From Diphasiastrum complanatum (taxonomy: Eukaryota > Streptophyta > Lycopodiopsida > Lycopodiales > Lycopodiaceae), in assembly GCA_029204225.1 (NCBI GenBank), contig CM055097.1, positions 33,232,804 through 33,296,803 of the forward strand: a stretch of 64,000 nucleotides of DNA, read 5' to 3'. Every line of letters starts with the position of its first letter. The first letter of the stretch is position 1. This document shows positions 1 through 11,066 of the stretch, in pieces. Below the pieces are notes generated by a model. The model was not told the origin of the DNA and did no database searches. It saw nothing but the letters and a program-made list of their open reading frames with translations. Both the position numbers and the translations under genes were made by a program.

Positions 1-1467
<1,467 letters not shown>

Positions 1468-1701
1468 AGAATTAGAATTAGAATTATTAACGTCTTTTGG
1501 TGCCCAGGGGCACATAAGACAAAAGAGAGTACAAAATGTGAGAAGCATTGTCCGCATAAGGACTTATTTACCAATGAAAAGACAGTAAAACTAAAACTAA
1601 AATATCGATCTCTCTGTCTCTAAGAGAAAAAGTATCCAAGCTTGACCACCAGCTGGTGAGGGTACAAAGCAAGAGCTTAACCACCTGCTCCGCGGAGGAA
1701 A

Positions 1702-4700
1702 CTAGCTACGAGCAAGCCGAAAGTAATGAGTGATGGTAGTAGTGGGTCGTGATGTAGGCTGGTGGGAGGCGTATGAATATCTAGTAGCACTGGATCGAGC
1801 CGAAACTCTCTGTGTCTTCGATCTTCGGACGGGGACGTCAAAATCCGCAACCGAAATATCCACTCTGTCTCGCTTCTGGAAGAATTGAGTAATGTGAGCC
1901 TGACTGGAATCCATATCTGAGAGCGTAGGTAGAAGTGAAGCTCGTAAAATATACATCTCTCTCAAAAGAAGGCCCACACATCTAGCGTCTGGATACTCGA
2001 GGAAGGAGCTCAACGTGAGGGGAATATCTCGGTATAAACAATGGTATCGTCCTCTAATCTCATAGTATACTGGGCAGCGAAAGATGAAATGAAACTCATC
2101 TTCCACCTCCTGAAGAGAACAGAGCTGACATATCCGCTGCAATCTGGGAGTGTCTGTGTATCTACCTGTCTCGATAGCAAGCTGATGAGAAGAGACTCGA
2201 AGCTGTCCTATACGATATCTCAGACCAAAAGATAGCGTCTGTGTAAGATAAACTGGAAGAATAGGCAAGCCCGAAACGTCCAGCCGTAAAAGATGTGTGC
2301 CATAATAATGTAGCTTGACCCTATCTGGATCAGGATGTGACCATATAGTGCGTATGTAGCTCCGGTAGATCTGCTGTCTGATATAAGCATGGGTTCCATT
2401 CGGAAGATCAAGTGCGGATAAACCCCAAGTCTGAAGAAGGGCTGAGACACTGCGATACCAAGAGTGCTTGGCTCCCTGATCCGCAATGGTACAAGATGAA
2501 GTGAGAGCAGCAACAATGTATCTGGAGGTATCTAGATCTGATACCCTGTGAAGAAAGGTGATGATCTGAAACATAGCACCAACAACTAATGGAGGAGAAG
2601 CAAACTCGGCTAGTATGATATCATGTGGTACTGAGGGCTTAGCCCGGATTATCCTACTGAGCATGAGAATCTGGATACGAGTAAGATCTCTCCATGTATC
2701 GCGTGATAAATCAGGGCACCAAGTCTCAGCCGAATATAGCACAACTGGGGAGACAGTAGCAGAAAATAGTAGGCATCTGGTAGCAGGATCCTGCACATAA
2801 TAAGTAGAGCAAAATCTCTCCATATGCACAAGAGCGGTATGCCCCTTGCGGAGCCTGGCGGTGGCTGCTGGTCGAAAAGTGAGTAGCGGACCAGAGAAAA
2901 GAACTCCCAGATAGGTGTAGGAGGTCACGATCTCAATCGGTAGCCCGTCATAATAGAAAATCACATCTCTCATATGCTGTCTGTTGGTGTTAAACACCAT
3001 AATCTTAGTCTTCTTAAGGTTAACCGTCAATCCCCAACGCTGGCAAAAGTGATGTAAAGCAGAAAGGTGACTCTGTAAAGCAGCTGCAGAGGATGAGAGG
3101 AGAACCACATCATCAGCGTACAAGAGAATGGGGATAATAATGTCTGCTAGGGGACAGCCCTCTCCACCTTCCTCGCGAATAATCCGCTCGAGGTCATCTA
3201 TATATAGTGCAAAAAGAGTGGGTGATAAGGGGCAACCCTGCTTCACACCAATGGTAGAATGTATCTGTGAGGACCAGCCACTACCATCTCTGAAACGTGC
3301 CAAGACTCGCTCATATAAAGTAGTGATCGCAGCAATAGTATCCTCTGAAAAGCCAAGTGAAGACAGTCTCTGGAAAAGAAGATGTCGTGGAACAGAGTCA
3401 AAAGCTTTGCGAAAATCCACAAAGCAACAGTAAATTCTCTGTTTCCGATGTCGAGCCTCCTCAATAATGCATCTCAAAATGAAGATCTGGTCTGAAGTAG
3501 AATATCCCGGTCTGAAACCAGCTTGACCCATAGCGTGTAAACCCTCAGTTTCAGCAAAAGATCCAGTAACTGTCTGTAGTATAGAGCCATATATCTTAGC
3601 CAGAGTGTGGCCAATCATAATGGTGCGGTAGTTTCCTACATTCATGGGATCACCTGCCTTGAGGATGGGGTGAAGGATATTAGTACACCAAGCCGTAGGA
3701 AAACCAGAAGTAACAGCTGTGTTAAAAACATGAGCAATGTAAGGGGAGATGAGATGTGCATGGGCTTTAGGAAGTCTACACTTAAGGAGTCATAGTCAGT
3801 GGCTTTATTTAGTTTGGCATGTTTAATGGCGTTTTCAACCATGTCAGGGGTGAAAAGTGAGCAGTGGTCAGGTCTCGGTGAGAGTGAGGTAGGAGGAGAG
3901 TCCGTGGTATATAACTCCGTGGCATACTCGATCCAGGATTCGATGGCTATGGGGGCCAATGTTGAAGAGTGTCTGGTGAAATGTTTCCAGAAAAAAGAGG
4001 AGGAGGGTGAATCTAAAGAGTTGATCATTTTTTGGCAGAGTGATTGTAGGTACTTGATCTTCTTTGTTCTGGTGGTTCTATGATATTCTTTCTGGCATTG
4101 TTTGAGTGTGGCAGGGGAGTGTGACCTGGCATATGTCACATGATTGTGAAGAGAGCGGCATTCTGCATCATACCATCTGTTGTGAACACTTCTGTGAGAT
4201 GATGTCGTTTTGGTGGGGAAGGATGAGGAAGCAGCAGCTAAGAGGGATGTAGAGAGAAAAGTGGCTTGCTGGTCAATTGGTGCCATGAACGGGAAGTTAG
4301 CGAGTAGTTGGGATAAGATTGTGGTGTAATTAGTGAATCCAGATTGGGTGAAAGGAATACGTTTATGAGTGGGAAGAGAGCAAGAAACTTGCAAAGAAGA
4401 GGTTATGTGACCAAGTGAGATGTGTAAGAGTGAGTGATCGGAAATGGTAGGGGGTGTAATGGAGAAATCAGAAATGTGAGAGATCAAAGCAGGTGATCCA
4501 ATGAAGTAGTCGACCACACTATGTCCTCCACCATGAGGATAGCATGTATATGCTGATGAGGAAGGCCACTGTGTGAGGCCATTCAAAATGGCAAGAGCGT
4601 GTGTCTCTGCTAGAGTGATCAACTGCTCCCCGAAAGATGTAGCTGGAGTGTCTGCATCCTGTGATACCCGGTCTAGCCCCATATCCAAAGGGTAAAGCCT

Positions 4701-5252
4701 GAGAAGATCCGTAGCTGCATGAAATTCGGTTTGTCTAGAGCTTGTGCGGGCGTTGAAATCACCTGCTAGTAAAATGGCACCCTGCTGAGAAAAGATAGCA
4801 ATATTATCTGAGAGAGCCTGAAAAGGGTCCCCGCCAAACTCAGCAAACACTGAGGTCTGTGGAGCAAAATAGCATACAGCTATATAGATGTCCTGAGGTA
4901 ATCCCAATAGTGAGCCAATAATGTGTAACCAAATATAGCGAGCGTATGGATCTTGTTTAACCATCTGAACTGTGGTGTCTCTGTATAAACAAGCTACTCC
5001 TCCAGATCCTCGACAAGTTTTTCCCCTAACAAATGGACGAAAAGCAGAATGCCAAGAGTACTCCTGTATATTTGGAAGAGGATGATATAAGGACTCATGA
5101 GTTTCAGCCAACAACAAAATGTCGCATTTTCTAATAAAATCAGCAAAGTCTCCGGCTGATGACGAAGATAAAAAACCATTACAATTCCAGAAGCCAAGTC
5201 TCAAATTGGTAGGGGATCTCGGGTAGCTTCTATATCCGGGGGCCCCTAGTTC
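1702..5252 (-). pseudogene. LINE A ORF2: endonuclease-reverse transcriptase, one frameshift
   Basis: This would encode the LINE replicase: an apurinic-like endonuclease that nicks the target, then a reverse transcriptase that copies the element RNA there. Visible in order are the endonuclease (WNCNG, AETHE, GDFNART, SDHS), the RT (FVDFRKAFDSV, GVKQGCPLSP, YADD), and a C-terminal zinc-knuckle-like CQLC...H...C. The frame is broken near 3758-3763, where LINE B reads GTGCTACGGGC and this copy GTGCATGGGC, a net loss of one base. The endonuclease half (3642-5204) and the RT half (1702-3645 plus a little upstream) are each still open. It is in the same frame as ORF1, directly after the UAG at 5253-5255, and has no ATG at its start. 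One lesion suggests recent inactivation. Confidence 0.92.
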
Positions 5253-5255
5253 CTA
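5212..5255 (-). promoter_or_regulatory. UAG plus downstream hairpin at the ORF1/ORF2 junction of LINE A
   Basis: On the minus strand the end of ORF1 reads CAA-TAG-GAA, then after a six-base spacer GGGGCCCCCGG, a loop, and CCCGAGATCCCC. The arms (5236-5246 and 5212-5223 on +) pair imperfectly here; the same site in LINE C pairs at 12 of 13 positions. The frame stays open from the TAG into the endonuclease. A role in stop-codon readthrough is inferred from this arrangement. Confidence 0.6.
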
Positions 5256-6074
5256 TTGTGGAAGGTCGAAAAATCTCGGTTTCCCGTCAATAAAAACAAC
5301 CCTTTGCCCTTTCTCTTTCGCTTCAAGGATAATCTTTTTTCTTGCCAACCATTGAGTATTTGTTAAGTCATCATCCATATAAATGAAGGTACCTTTAAGC
5401 TTTGCCCTAAGCCGAAGGGCAGCATTGCGTTGTGAAAGCGAGCGGAACTTGATAAACAAAACATTGTCATCAAATTTACTACGCCAAGCAGTATCAAAAC
5501 CATCAGCCACATGAGATAACTTGGAAATGAGCAAATCCGTAGCTTCTTCCAACGGTTTTCCACCATTGGCAATGCCTCTTACTCTAATGTTAAAGGCTTT
5601 TTTGGCCCTTCTGGCTTGTTCACCCAAAACTGTCTCCAAATCGTTTTCCTTCGGAAAAGATGAAATCTGAGAGTGATTACCTTGCTTAAGGATCGATGTC
5701 GTTTCTTCAACCTGTTTTGCGAGTGATGAGAGTTTGCTGCCCATATCATCCGGTTTGAAGAGTGCTGCCCACGTTTTCGTCTCCTCGACTTGTTTCTCCA
5801 AGCTATTGATCTTGTTGGAAGTCTCCTCCAAGGCACTTTTTTCTGCAATTCGTTGCTTAAGATATATATTTTCTTGCTCAAGCTGCTCAAAACTAAGATC
5901 ATAAGCAAAAAGACTTTCGGTAGGTTTGGAAGGAGTGTAGTCAATGGCAGCCATGTTGACAGGAATGTCACTAGTTTCTATCACCGAAGACGGCTCCTCC
6001 ATCACTACCGGTGATGGGGGGGTGTCCAACAGGGAGGGGGGTGTAAGAACACCCCCCTTTTTCTTAGCTGCCAT
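5253..6074 (-). CDS. LINE A ORF1: L1 ORF1p-like RNA-binding protein
   Basis: A 273-residue protein starting MAAKKKGG, chosen because the equivalent start in LINE B (MAPKKK) lies just after its (CT)n tract. Like L1 ORF1 proteins it has a coiled coil in the middle (leucine/glutamate-rich EQLEQENIYLKQR onward), then an RRM-like region starting IRVRGIANG and a C-terminal domain with LRLRAKLKGTFIY and a basic RKKIILEAKEKGQR stretch. Such proteins trimerise and coat the element RNA. Compared with LINE B it lacks about 33 residues of the coiled coil (FIRQEILG to VTERV) and has a short DIPV insertion. It ends LPQ followed by TAG, after which the frame continues into ORF2. Confidence 0.85.
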   Translation of the reverse strand: MAAKKKGGVLTPPSLLDTPPSPVVMEEPSSVIETSDIPVNMAAIDYTPSKPTESLFAYDLSFEQLEQENIYLKQRIAEKSALEETSNKINSLEKQVEETKTWAALFKPDDMGSKLSSLAKQVEETTSILKQGNHSQISSFPKENDLETVLGEQARRAKKAFNIRVRGIANGGKPLEEATDLLISKLSHVADGFDTAWRSKFDDNVLFIKFRSLSQRNAALRLRAKLKGTFIYMDDDLTNTQWLARKKIILEAKEKGQRVVFIDGKPRFFDLPQ

Positions 6075-6209
6075 AGGAGGCGGTAAGCAGATGGAGGACA
6101 GTGTAGACAAACGGCCAGGCGTAGCAGCGCAGTAGCGCAGACCAGCGCAGGGCAGCGTAGGGCAGGTGCGAAGGTCAGCACTGCAGCGCCAGCAGGGCGG
6201 GTGGGCGCG

Positions 6210-6211
<2 letters not shown>

Positions 6212-6274
<63 letters not shown>
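6212..6274. repeat. (GA)n between LINE A 5' end and LINE B 3' end
   Basis: 63 bp of GA repeat. In LINE sense: LINE B 3' tail (TTAATAATAATAATTCTAATTCT), then (CT)n, then the 5' leader of LINE A. Confidence 0.98.
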
Positions 6275-6277
<3 letters not shown>

Positions 6278-6511
6278 AGAATTAGAATTATTATTATTAA
6301 CGTCTTTTGGTGCCCAGGGGCACATAAGACAAAAGAGAGTACAAAATGTGAGAAGCATTGTCCGCATAAGGACTTATTTACCAATGAAAAGACAGTAAAA
6401 CTAAAACTAAAATATCGATCTCTCTGTCTCTAAGAGAAAAAGTATCCAAGCTTGACCACCAGCTGGTGAGGGTACAAAGCAAGAGCTTAACCACCTGCTC
6501 CGCGGAGGAAA

Positions 6512-9500
6512 CTAGCTACGAGCAAGCTGAAAGTAATGAGTGATGGTAGTAGCGGGTCGTGATGTAGGCTGGTGGGAGGCGTATGAAGATCTAGTAGCAC
6601 TGGATCGAGCCGAAACTCTCTGTGTCTTCGATCTTCGGACGGGGACGTCAAAATCCGCAACCGAAATATCCACTCTGTCTCGCTTCTGGAAGAACTGAGT
6701 AATGTGAGCCTGACTGGAATCCATATCTGAGAGCGTAGGTAGAAGTGAAGCTCGTAAAATATACATCTCTCTCAAAAGAAGACCCACACATCTAGCATCT
6801 GAATACTCGAGGAAGGAGCTCAACGTGAGGGGAATATTTCGGTATAAACAATGGTATCGTCCTCTAATCTCATAGTATACTGGGCAGCGAAAGATGAAAT
6901 GAAACTCATCTTCCACCTCCTGAAGAGAACAAAGCTGACATATCCGCTGCAATCTGGGAGTGTCTTTGTATCTACCTGTCTCGATAGCAAGCTGATGAGA
7001 AGAGACTCGAAGCTGTCCTATACGATATCTCAGACCAAAAGATAGCGTCTGTGTAAGATGAACTGGAAGAATAGGCAAGCCCGAAACGTCCAGCCGTAAA
7101 AGATGTGTGCCATAATAATGTAGCTTGACCCTATCTGGATCAGGATGTGACCATATAGTGCGTATGTAGCTCCGGTAAATCTGCTGTCTGATATAAGCAT
7201 GGGTTCCATTCGGAAGATCAAGTGCGGATAAACCCCAAGTCTGAAGAAGGGCTGAGACACTGCGATACCAAGAGTGCTTGGCTCCCTGATCTGCAAGGGT
7301 ACAAGATGAAGTGAGAGCAGCAACAATGTATCTGGAGGTATCTAGATCTGATACCCTGTGAAGAAAGGTGATGATCTGAAACATAGCACCAACAACTAAT
7401 GGAGGAGAAGCAAACTCGGCTAGTATGATATCATGTGGTACTGAGGGCTTAGCCCGAATTATCCTACTGAGCATGAGAATCTGGATACGAGTAAGATCTC
7501 TCCATGTATCGCGTGATAAATCAGGGCACCAAGTCTCAGCCGAATATAGCACAACTGGGGAGACAGTAGCAGAAAATAGTAGGCATCTGGTAGCAGGATC
7601 CTGCACATAATAAGTAGAGCAAAATCTCTCCATATGCACAAGAGCGGTATGCCCCTTGCGGAGCCTGGCGGTGGCTGCTGGTCGAAAAGTGAGTAGCGGA
7701 CCAGAGAAAAGAACTCCCAAATAGGTGTAGGAGGTCACGATCTCAATCGGTAGCCCGTCATAATAGAAAATCACATCTCTCATATGCTGTCTGTTGGTGT
7801 TAGTCTTCTTAAGGTTAACCGTCAATCCCCAACGCTGGCAAAAGTGATGTAAAGCAGAAAGGTGACTCTGTAAACCAGCTGCAGAGGATGAGAGGAGAAC
7901 CACATCATCAGCGTACAAGAGAATGGGGATAATAATGTCTGCTAGGGGACAGCCCTCTCCACCTTCCTCGCGAATAATCCGCTCGAGGTCATCTATATAT
8001 AGTGCAAAAAGAGTGGGTGATAAGGGGCAACCCTGCTTCACCCCAATGGTAGAATGTATCTGTGAGGACCAGCCACTACCATCTCTGAAACGTGCCAAGA
8101 CTCGCTCATATAAAGTAATGATCGCAGCAATAGTATCCTCTGAAAAGCCAAGTGAAGACAGTCTCTGGAAAAGAAGATGTCGTGGAACAGAGTCAAAAGC
8201 TTTGCGAAAATCCACAAAGCAACAGTAAATTCTCTGTTTCCGATGTCGAGCCTCCTCAATAATGCATCTCAAAATGAAGATCTGGTCTGAAGTAGAATAT
8301 CCCGGTCTGAAACCAGCTTGACCCATAGCGTGTAAACCCTCAGTTTCAGCAAAAGATCCAGTGACTGTCTGTAGTATAGAGCCATATATCTTAGCTAGAG
8401 TGTGACCAATCATAATGGTGCGGTAGTTTCCTACATTCATGGGATCACCTGCCTTGAGGATGGGGTGAAGGATATTAGTACACCAAGCCGTAGGAAAACC
8501 AGAAGTAACAGCTGTGTTAAAAACATGAGCAATGTAAGGGGAGATGAGATGTGCTACGGGCTTTAGGAAGTCTACACTTAAGGAGTCATAGTCAGTGGCT
8601 TTATTTAGTTTGGCATGTTTAATGGCGTTTTCAACCATGTCAGGGGTGAAAAGTGAGCAGTGGTCAGGTCTCGGTGAGAGTGAGGTAGGAGGAGAGTCCG
8701 TGGTATATAACTCCGTGGCATACTCGATCCAGGATTCGATGGCTATGGGGGCCAATGTTGAAGAGTGTCTGGTGAAATGTTTCCAGAAAAAAGAGGAGGA
8801 GGGTGAATCTAAAGAGTTGATCATTTTTTGGCAGAGTGATTGTAGGTACTTGATCTTCTTTGTTCTGGTGGTTCTATGATATTCTTTCTGGCATTGTTTG
8901 AGTGTGGCAGGGGAGTGTGACCTGGCATATGTCACATGATTGTGAAGAGAGCGGCATTCTGCATCATACCATCTGTTGTGAACACTTCTGTGAGATGATG
9001 TCGTTTTGGTGGGGAAGGATGAGGAAGCAGCAGCTAAGAGGGATGTAGAGAGAAAAGTGGCTTGCTGGTCAATTGGTGCCATGAACGGGAAGTTAGCGAG
9101 TAGTTGGGATAAGATTGTGGTGTAATTAGTGAATCCAGATTGGGTGAAAGGAATACGTTTATGAGTGGGAAGAGAGCAAGAAATTTGCAAAGAAGAGGTT
9201 ATGTGACCAAGTGACATGTGTAAGAGCGAGTGATCGGAAATGGTAGGGGGTGTGATGGAGAAATCAGAAATGTGAGAGATCAAAGCAGGTGATCCAATGA
9301 AGTAGTCGACCACACTATGTCCTCCACCATGAGGATAGCATGTATATGCTGATGAGGAAGGCCACTGTGTGAGGCCATTCAAAATGGCAAGAGCGTGTGT
9401 CTCTGCTAGAGTGATCAACTGCTCCCCGAAAGATGTAGCTGGAGTGTCTGCATCCTGTGATACCCGGTCTAGCCCCATATCCAAAGGGTAAAGCCTGAGA

Positions 9501-10000
9501 AGATCCGTAGCTGCATGAAATTCGGTTTGTCTAGAGCTTGTGCGGGCGTTGAAATCACCTGCTAGTAAAATGGAACCCTGCTGAGAAAAGATAGCAATAT
9601 CATCTGAGAGAGCCTGAAAAGGGTCCCCGCCAAACTCAGCAAACACTGAGGTCTGTGGAGCAAAATAGCATACAGCTATATAGATGTCCTGAGGTAATCC
9701 CAATAGTGAGCCAATAATGTGTAACCAAATATAGCGAGCGTATGGATCTTGTTTAACCATCTGAACTGTGGTGTCTCTGTATAAACAAGCTACTCCTCCA
9801 GATCCTCGACAAGTTTTTCCCCTAACAAATGGACGAAAAGCAGAATGCCAAGAGTACTCCTGTATATTTGGAAGAGGATGATATAAGGACTCATGAGTTT
9901 CAGCCAACAACAAAATGTCGCATTTTCTAATAAAATCAGCAAAGTCTCCGGCTGATGACGAAGATAAAAAACCATTACAATTCCAGAAGCCAAGTCTCAA
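6512..10000 (-). CDS. LINE B ORF2: intact endonuclease-reverse transcriptase
   Basis: An uninterrupted frame of 1,162 codons counted from a TTG at 10000; it is also open upstream to the ORF1 stop codon at 10049-10051. The endonuclease has WNCNG (6-10), AETHE (33-37), GDFN (148-151) and SDH (255-257). The reverse transcriptase has FVDFRKAFDSV (595-605), GVKQGCPLSP (653-662) and YADD (696-699). A zinc-knuckle-like set C1021, C1024, H1034, C1039 follows. The tail carries a canonical PIP box, QAHITQFF (1097-1104), and a second, weaker ITHYF near the end. The first methionine codon is 81, inside the endonuclease, so a normal AUG start would destroy that domain. Relative to LINE A it lacks five residues (KIMVF region) after the palm. 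Expression by readthrough from ORF1 is inferred. Confidence 0.93.
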   Translation of the reverse strand: MRLGFWNCNGFLSSSSAGDFADFIRKCDILLLAETHESLYHPLPNIQEYSWHSAFRPFVRGKTCRGSGGVACLYRDTTVQMVKQDPYARYIWLHIIGSLLGLPQDIYIAVCYFAPQTSVFAEFGGDPFQALSDDIAIFSQQGSILLAGDFNARTSSRQTEFHAATDLLRLYPLDMGLDRVSQDADTPATSFGEQLITLAETHALAILNGLTQWPSSSAYTCYPHGGGHSVVDYFIGSPALISHISDFSITPPTISDHSLLHMSLGHITSSLQISCSLPTHKRIPFTQSGFTNYTTILSQLLANFPFMAPIDQQATFLSTSLLAAASSSFPTKTTSSHRSVHNRWYDAECRSLHNHVTYARSHSPATLKQCQKEYHRTTRTKKIKYLQSLCQKMINSLDSPSSSFFWKHFTRHSSTLAPIAIESWIEYATELYTTDSPPTSLSPRPDHCSLFTPDMVENAIKHAKLNKATDYDSLSVDFLKPVAHLISPYIAHVFNTAVTSGFPTAWCTNILHPILKAGDPMNVGNYRTIMIGHTLAKIYGSILQTVTGSFAETEGLHAMGQAGFRPGYSTSDQIFILRCIIEEARHRKQRIYCCFVDFRKAFDSVPRHLLFQRLSSLGFSEDTIAAIITLYERVLARFRDGSGWSSQIHSTIGVKQGCPLSPTLFALYIDDLERIIREEGGEGCPLADIIIPILLYADDVVLLSSSAAGLQSHLSALHHFCQRWGLTVNLKKTNTNRQHMRDVIFYYDGLPIEIVTSYTYLGVLFSGPLLTFRPAATARLRKGHTALVHMERFCSTYYVQDPATRCLLFSATVSPVVLYSAETWCPDLSRDTWRDLTRIQILMLSRIIRAKPSVPHDIILAEFASPPLVVGAMFQIITFLHRVSDLDTSRYIVAALTSSCTLADQGAKHSWYRSVSALLQTWGLSALDLPNGTHAYIRQQIYRSYIRTIWSHPDPDRVKLHYYGTHLLRLDVSGLPILPVHLTQTLSFGLRYRIGQLRVSSHQLAIETGRYKDTPRLQRICQLCSLQEVEDEFHFIFRCPVYYEIRGRYHCLYRNIPLTLSSFLEYSDARCVGLLLREMYILRASLLPTLSDMDSSQAHITQFFQKRDRVDISVADFDVPVRRSKTQRVSARSSATRSSYASHQPTSRPATTITHYFQLARS
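6689..6712 (-). other. PIP-box motif in LINE B ORF2 C-terminus
   Basis: Codons for QAHITQFF match the PCNA-interacting consensus Q-x-x-(I/L/M)-x-x-(F/Y)-(F/Y) and are followed by QKR. LINE A has the same motif, LINE E has QPHITLFF and LINE L has QLLLTGFF. Confidence 0.6.
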
Positions 10001-10007
10001 ATTGGTA

Positions 10008-10051
10008 GGGGATCTCGGGTAGCTTCTATATCCGGGGGCCCCTAGTTCCTA
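10008..10051 (-). promoter_or_regulatory. UAG plus downstream hairpin at the ORF1/ORF2 junction of LINE B
   Basis: Same sequence as the junction in LINE A: CAA-TAG-GAACTA then GGGGCCCCCGG, with CCCGAGATCCCC as the partner arm. The reading frame is open through the junction into ORF2. Confidence 0.6.
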
Positions 10052-10957
10052 TTGTGGAAGGTCGAAAAATCTCGGTTTCCCGTCAATAAAAACAACCCTT
10101 TGCCCTTTCTCTTTCGCTTCAAGGATAATCTTTTTTCTTGCCAACCATTGAGTATTTGTTAAGTCATCATCCATATAAATGAAAGTACCTTTAAGCTTTG
10201 CCCTAAGCCGAAGGGCAGCATTGCGTTGTGAAAGCGAGCGGAACTTGATAAACAAAACATTGTCATCAAATTTACTGCGCCAAGCAGTATCAAAACCGTC
10301 AGCCACATGAGATAACTTGGAAATGAGCAAATCCGTAGCTTCTTCCAACGGTTTTCCACCATTGGCAATGCCTCTTACTCTAATGTTAAAGGCTTTTTTG
10401 GCCCTTCTGGCTTGTTCACCCAAAACTGTCTCCAAATCGTTTTCCTTCGGAAAAGATGAAATCTGAGAGTGATTACCTTGCTTAAGGATCGATGTCGTTT
10501 CTTCAACCTGTTTTGCGAGTGATGAGAGTTTGCTGCCCATATCATCCGGTTTGAAGAGTGCTGCCCACGTTTTCGTCTCCTCGACTTGTTTCTCCAAGCT
10601 ATTGATCTTGTTGGAAGTCTCCTCCAAGGCACTTTTTTCTGCAATTCGTTGCTTAAGATATATATTTTCTTGCTCAAGCTGCTCCACACGTTCCGTGACA
10701 CCAAAAAGATCCTTAGCTAACTTGCTATTTTCAGCTTCAAAGAGGTGTAGTTGTTTCTTAAGTCCAAGAATTTCTTGCCGGATAAAACTAAGATCATAAG
10801 CAAAAAGACTTTCGGTAGGTTTGGAAGGAGTGTAGTCAATGGCAGCCATGTTGATAGTTTCTGTCACCGAAGACGGCTCCTCCATCACTACCGGTGATGG
10901 GGGGGTGTCCAACAGGGAGGGGGGTGTAAGAACACCCTCCTTTTTCTTAGGTGCCAT
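10049..10957 (-). CDS. LINE B ORF1: L1 ORF1p-like RNA-binding protein
   Basis: A 302-residue protein starting MAPKKKEG, 26 nt after the (CT)n tract. It has a basic and proline-rich N-terminus, a long coiled coil of roughly residues 52-155 (IRQEILGLKKQLHLF, then EQLEQENIYLKQR), an RRM-like region from IRVRGIANG at about 195, and a basic C-terminal domain with KGTFIYMDDDLTNTQW and KKIILEAKEKGQR. This is the layout of L1 ORF1 proteins (Transposase_22 family), which bind the element RNA and chaperone it at the target. It keeps the 33-residue coiled-coil segment that LINE A has lost. It ends LPQ-TAG and the frame continues directly into ORF2. Confidence 0.87.
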   Translation of the reverse strand: MAPKKKEGVLTPPSLLDTPPSPVVMEEPSSVTETINMAAIDYTPSKPTESLFAYDLSFIRQEILGLKKQLHLFEAENSKLAKDLFGVTERVEQLEQENIYLKQRIAEKSALEETSNKINSLEKQVEETKTWAALFKPDDMGSKLSSLAKQVEETTSILKQGNHSQISSFPKENDLETVLGEQARRAKKAFNIRVRGIANGGKPLEEATDLLISKLSHVADGFDTAWRSKFDDNVLFIKFRSLSQRNAALRLRAKLKGTFIYMDDDLTNTQWLARKKIILEAKEKGQRVVFIDGKPRFFDLPQ

Positions 10958-10979
10958 AGGAGGCGGTAAGCAGATGGAG

Positions 10980-10983
<4 letters not shown>

Positions 10984-11062
<79 letters not shown>
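10984..11062. repeat. (GA)n at the 5' edge of LINE B
   Basis: 79 bp of GA repeat with one AA interruption near 11010. In LINE sense it is (CT)n ending 26 nt before the ORF1 start codon. Confidence 0.97.

Positions 11063-11066
<4 letters not shown>

Larger units (their letters stand above)
6275..10983 (-). mobile_element. LINE B: apparently intact two-ORF LINE
   Basis: A 4.7-kb non-LTR retrotransposon on the minus strand with both reading frames open. Its 5' leader is only 26 nt: the (CT)n tract ends at 10984 and ORF1 starts at 10957. ORF1, a UAG-hairpin junction, ORF2 and a 237-bp 3' UTR follow, ending in AATTCT repeats and (CT)n. With its intact catalytic residues it is the best candidate autonomous copy in the window. 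LINE A is its near-identical tandem partner. No target-site duplication can be recognised because both flanks are GA repeat. Confidence 0.93.
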
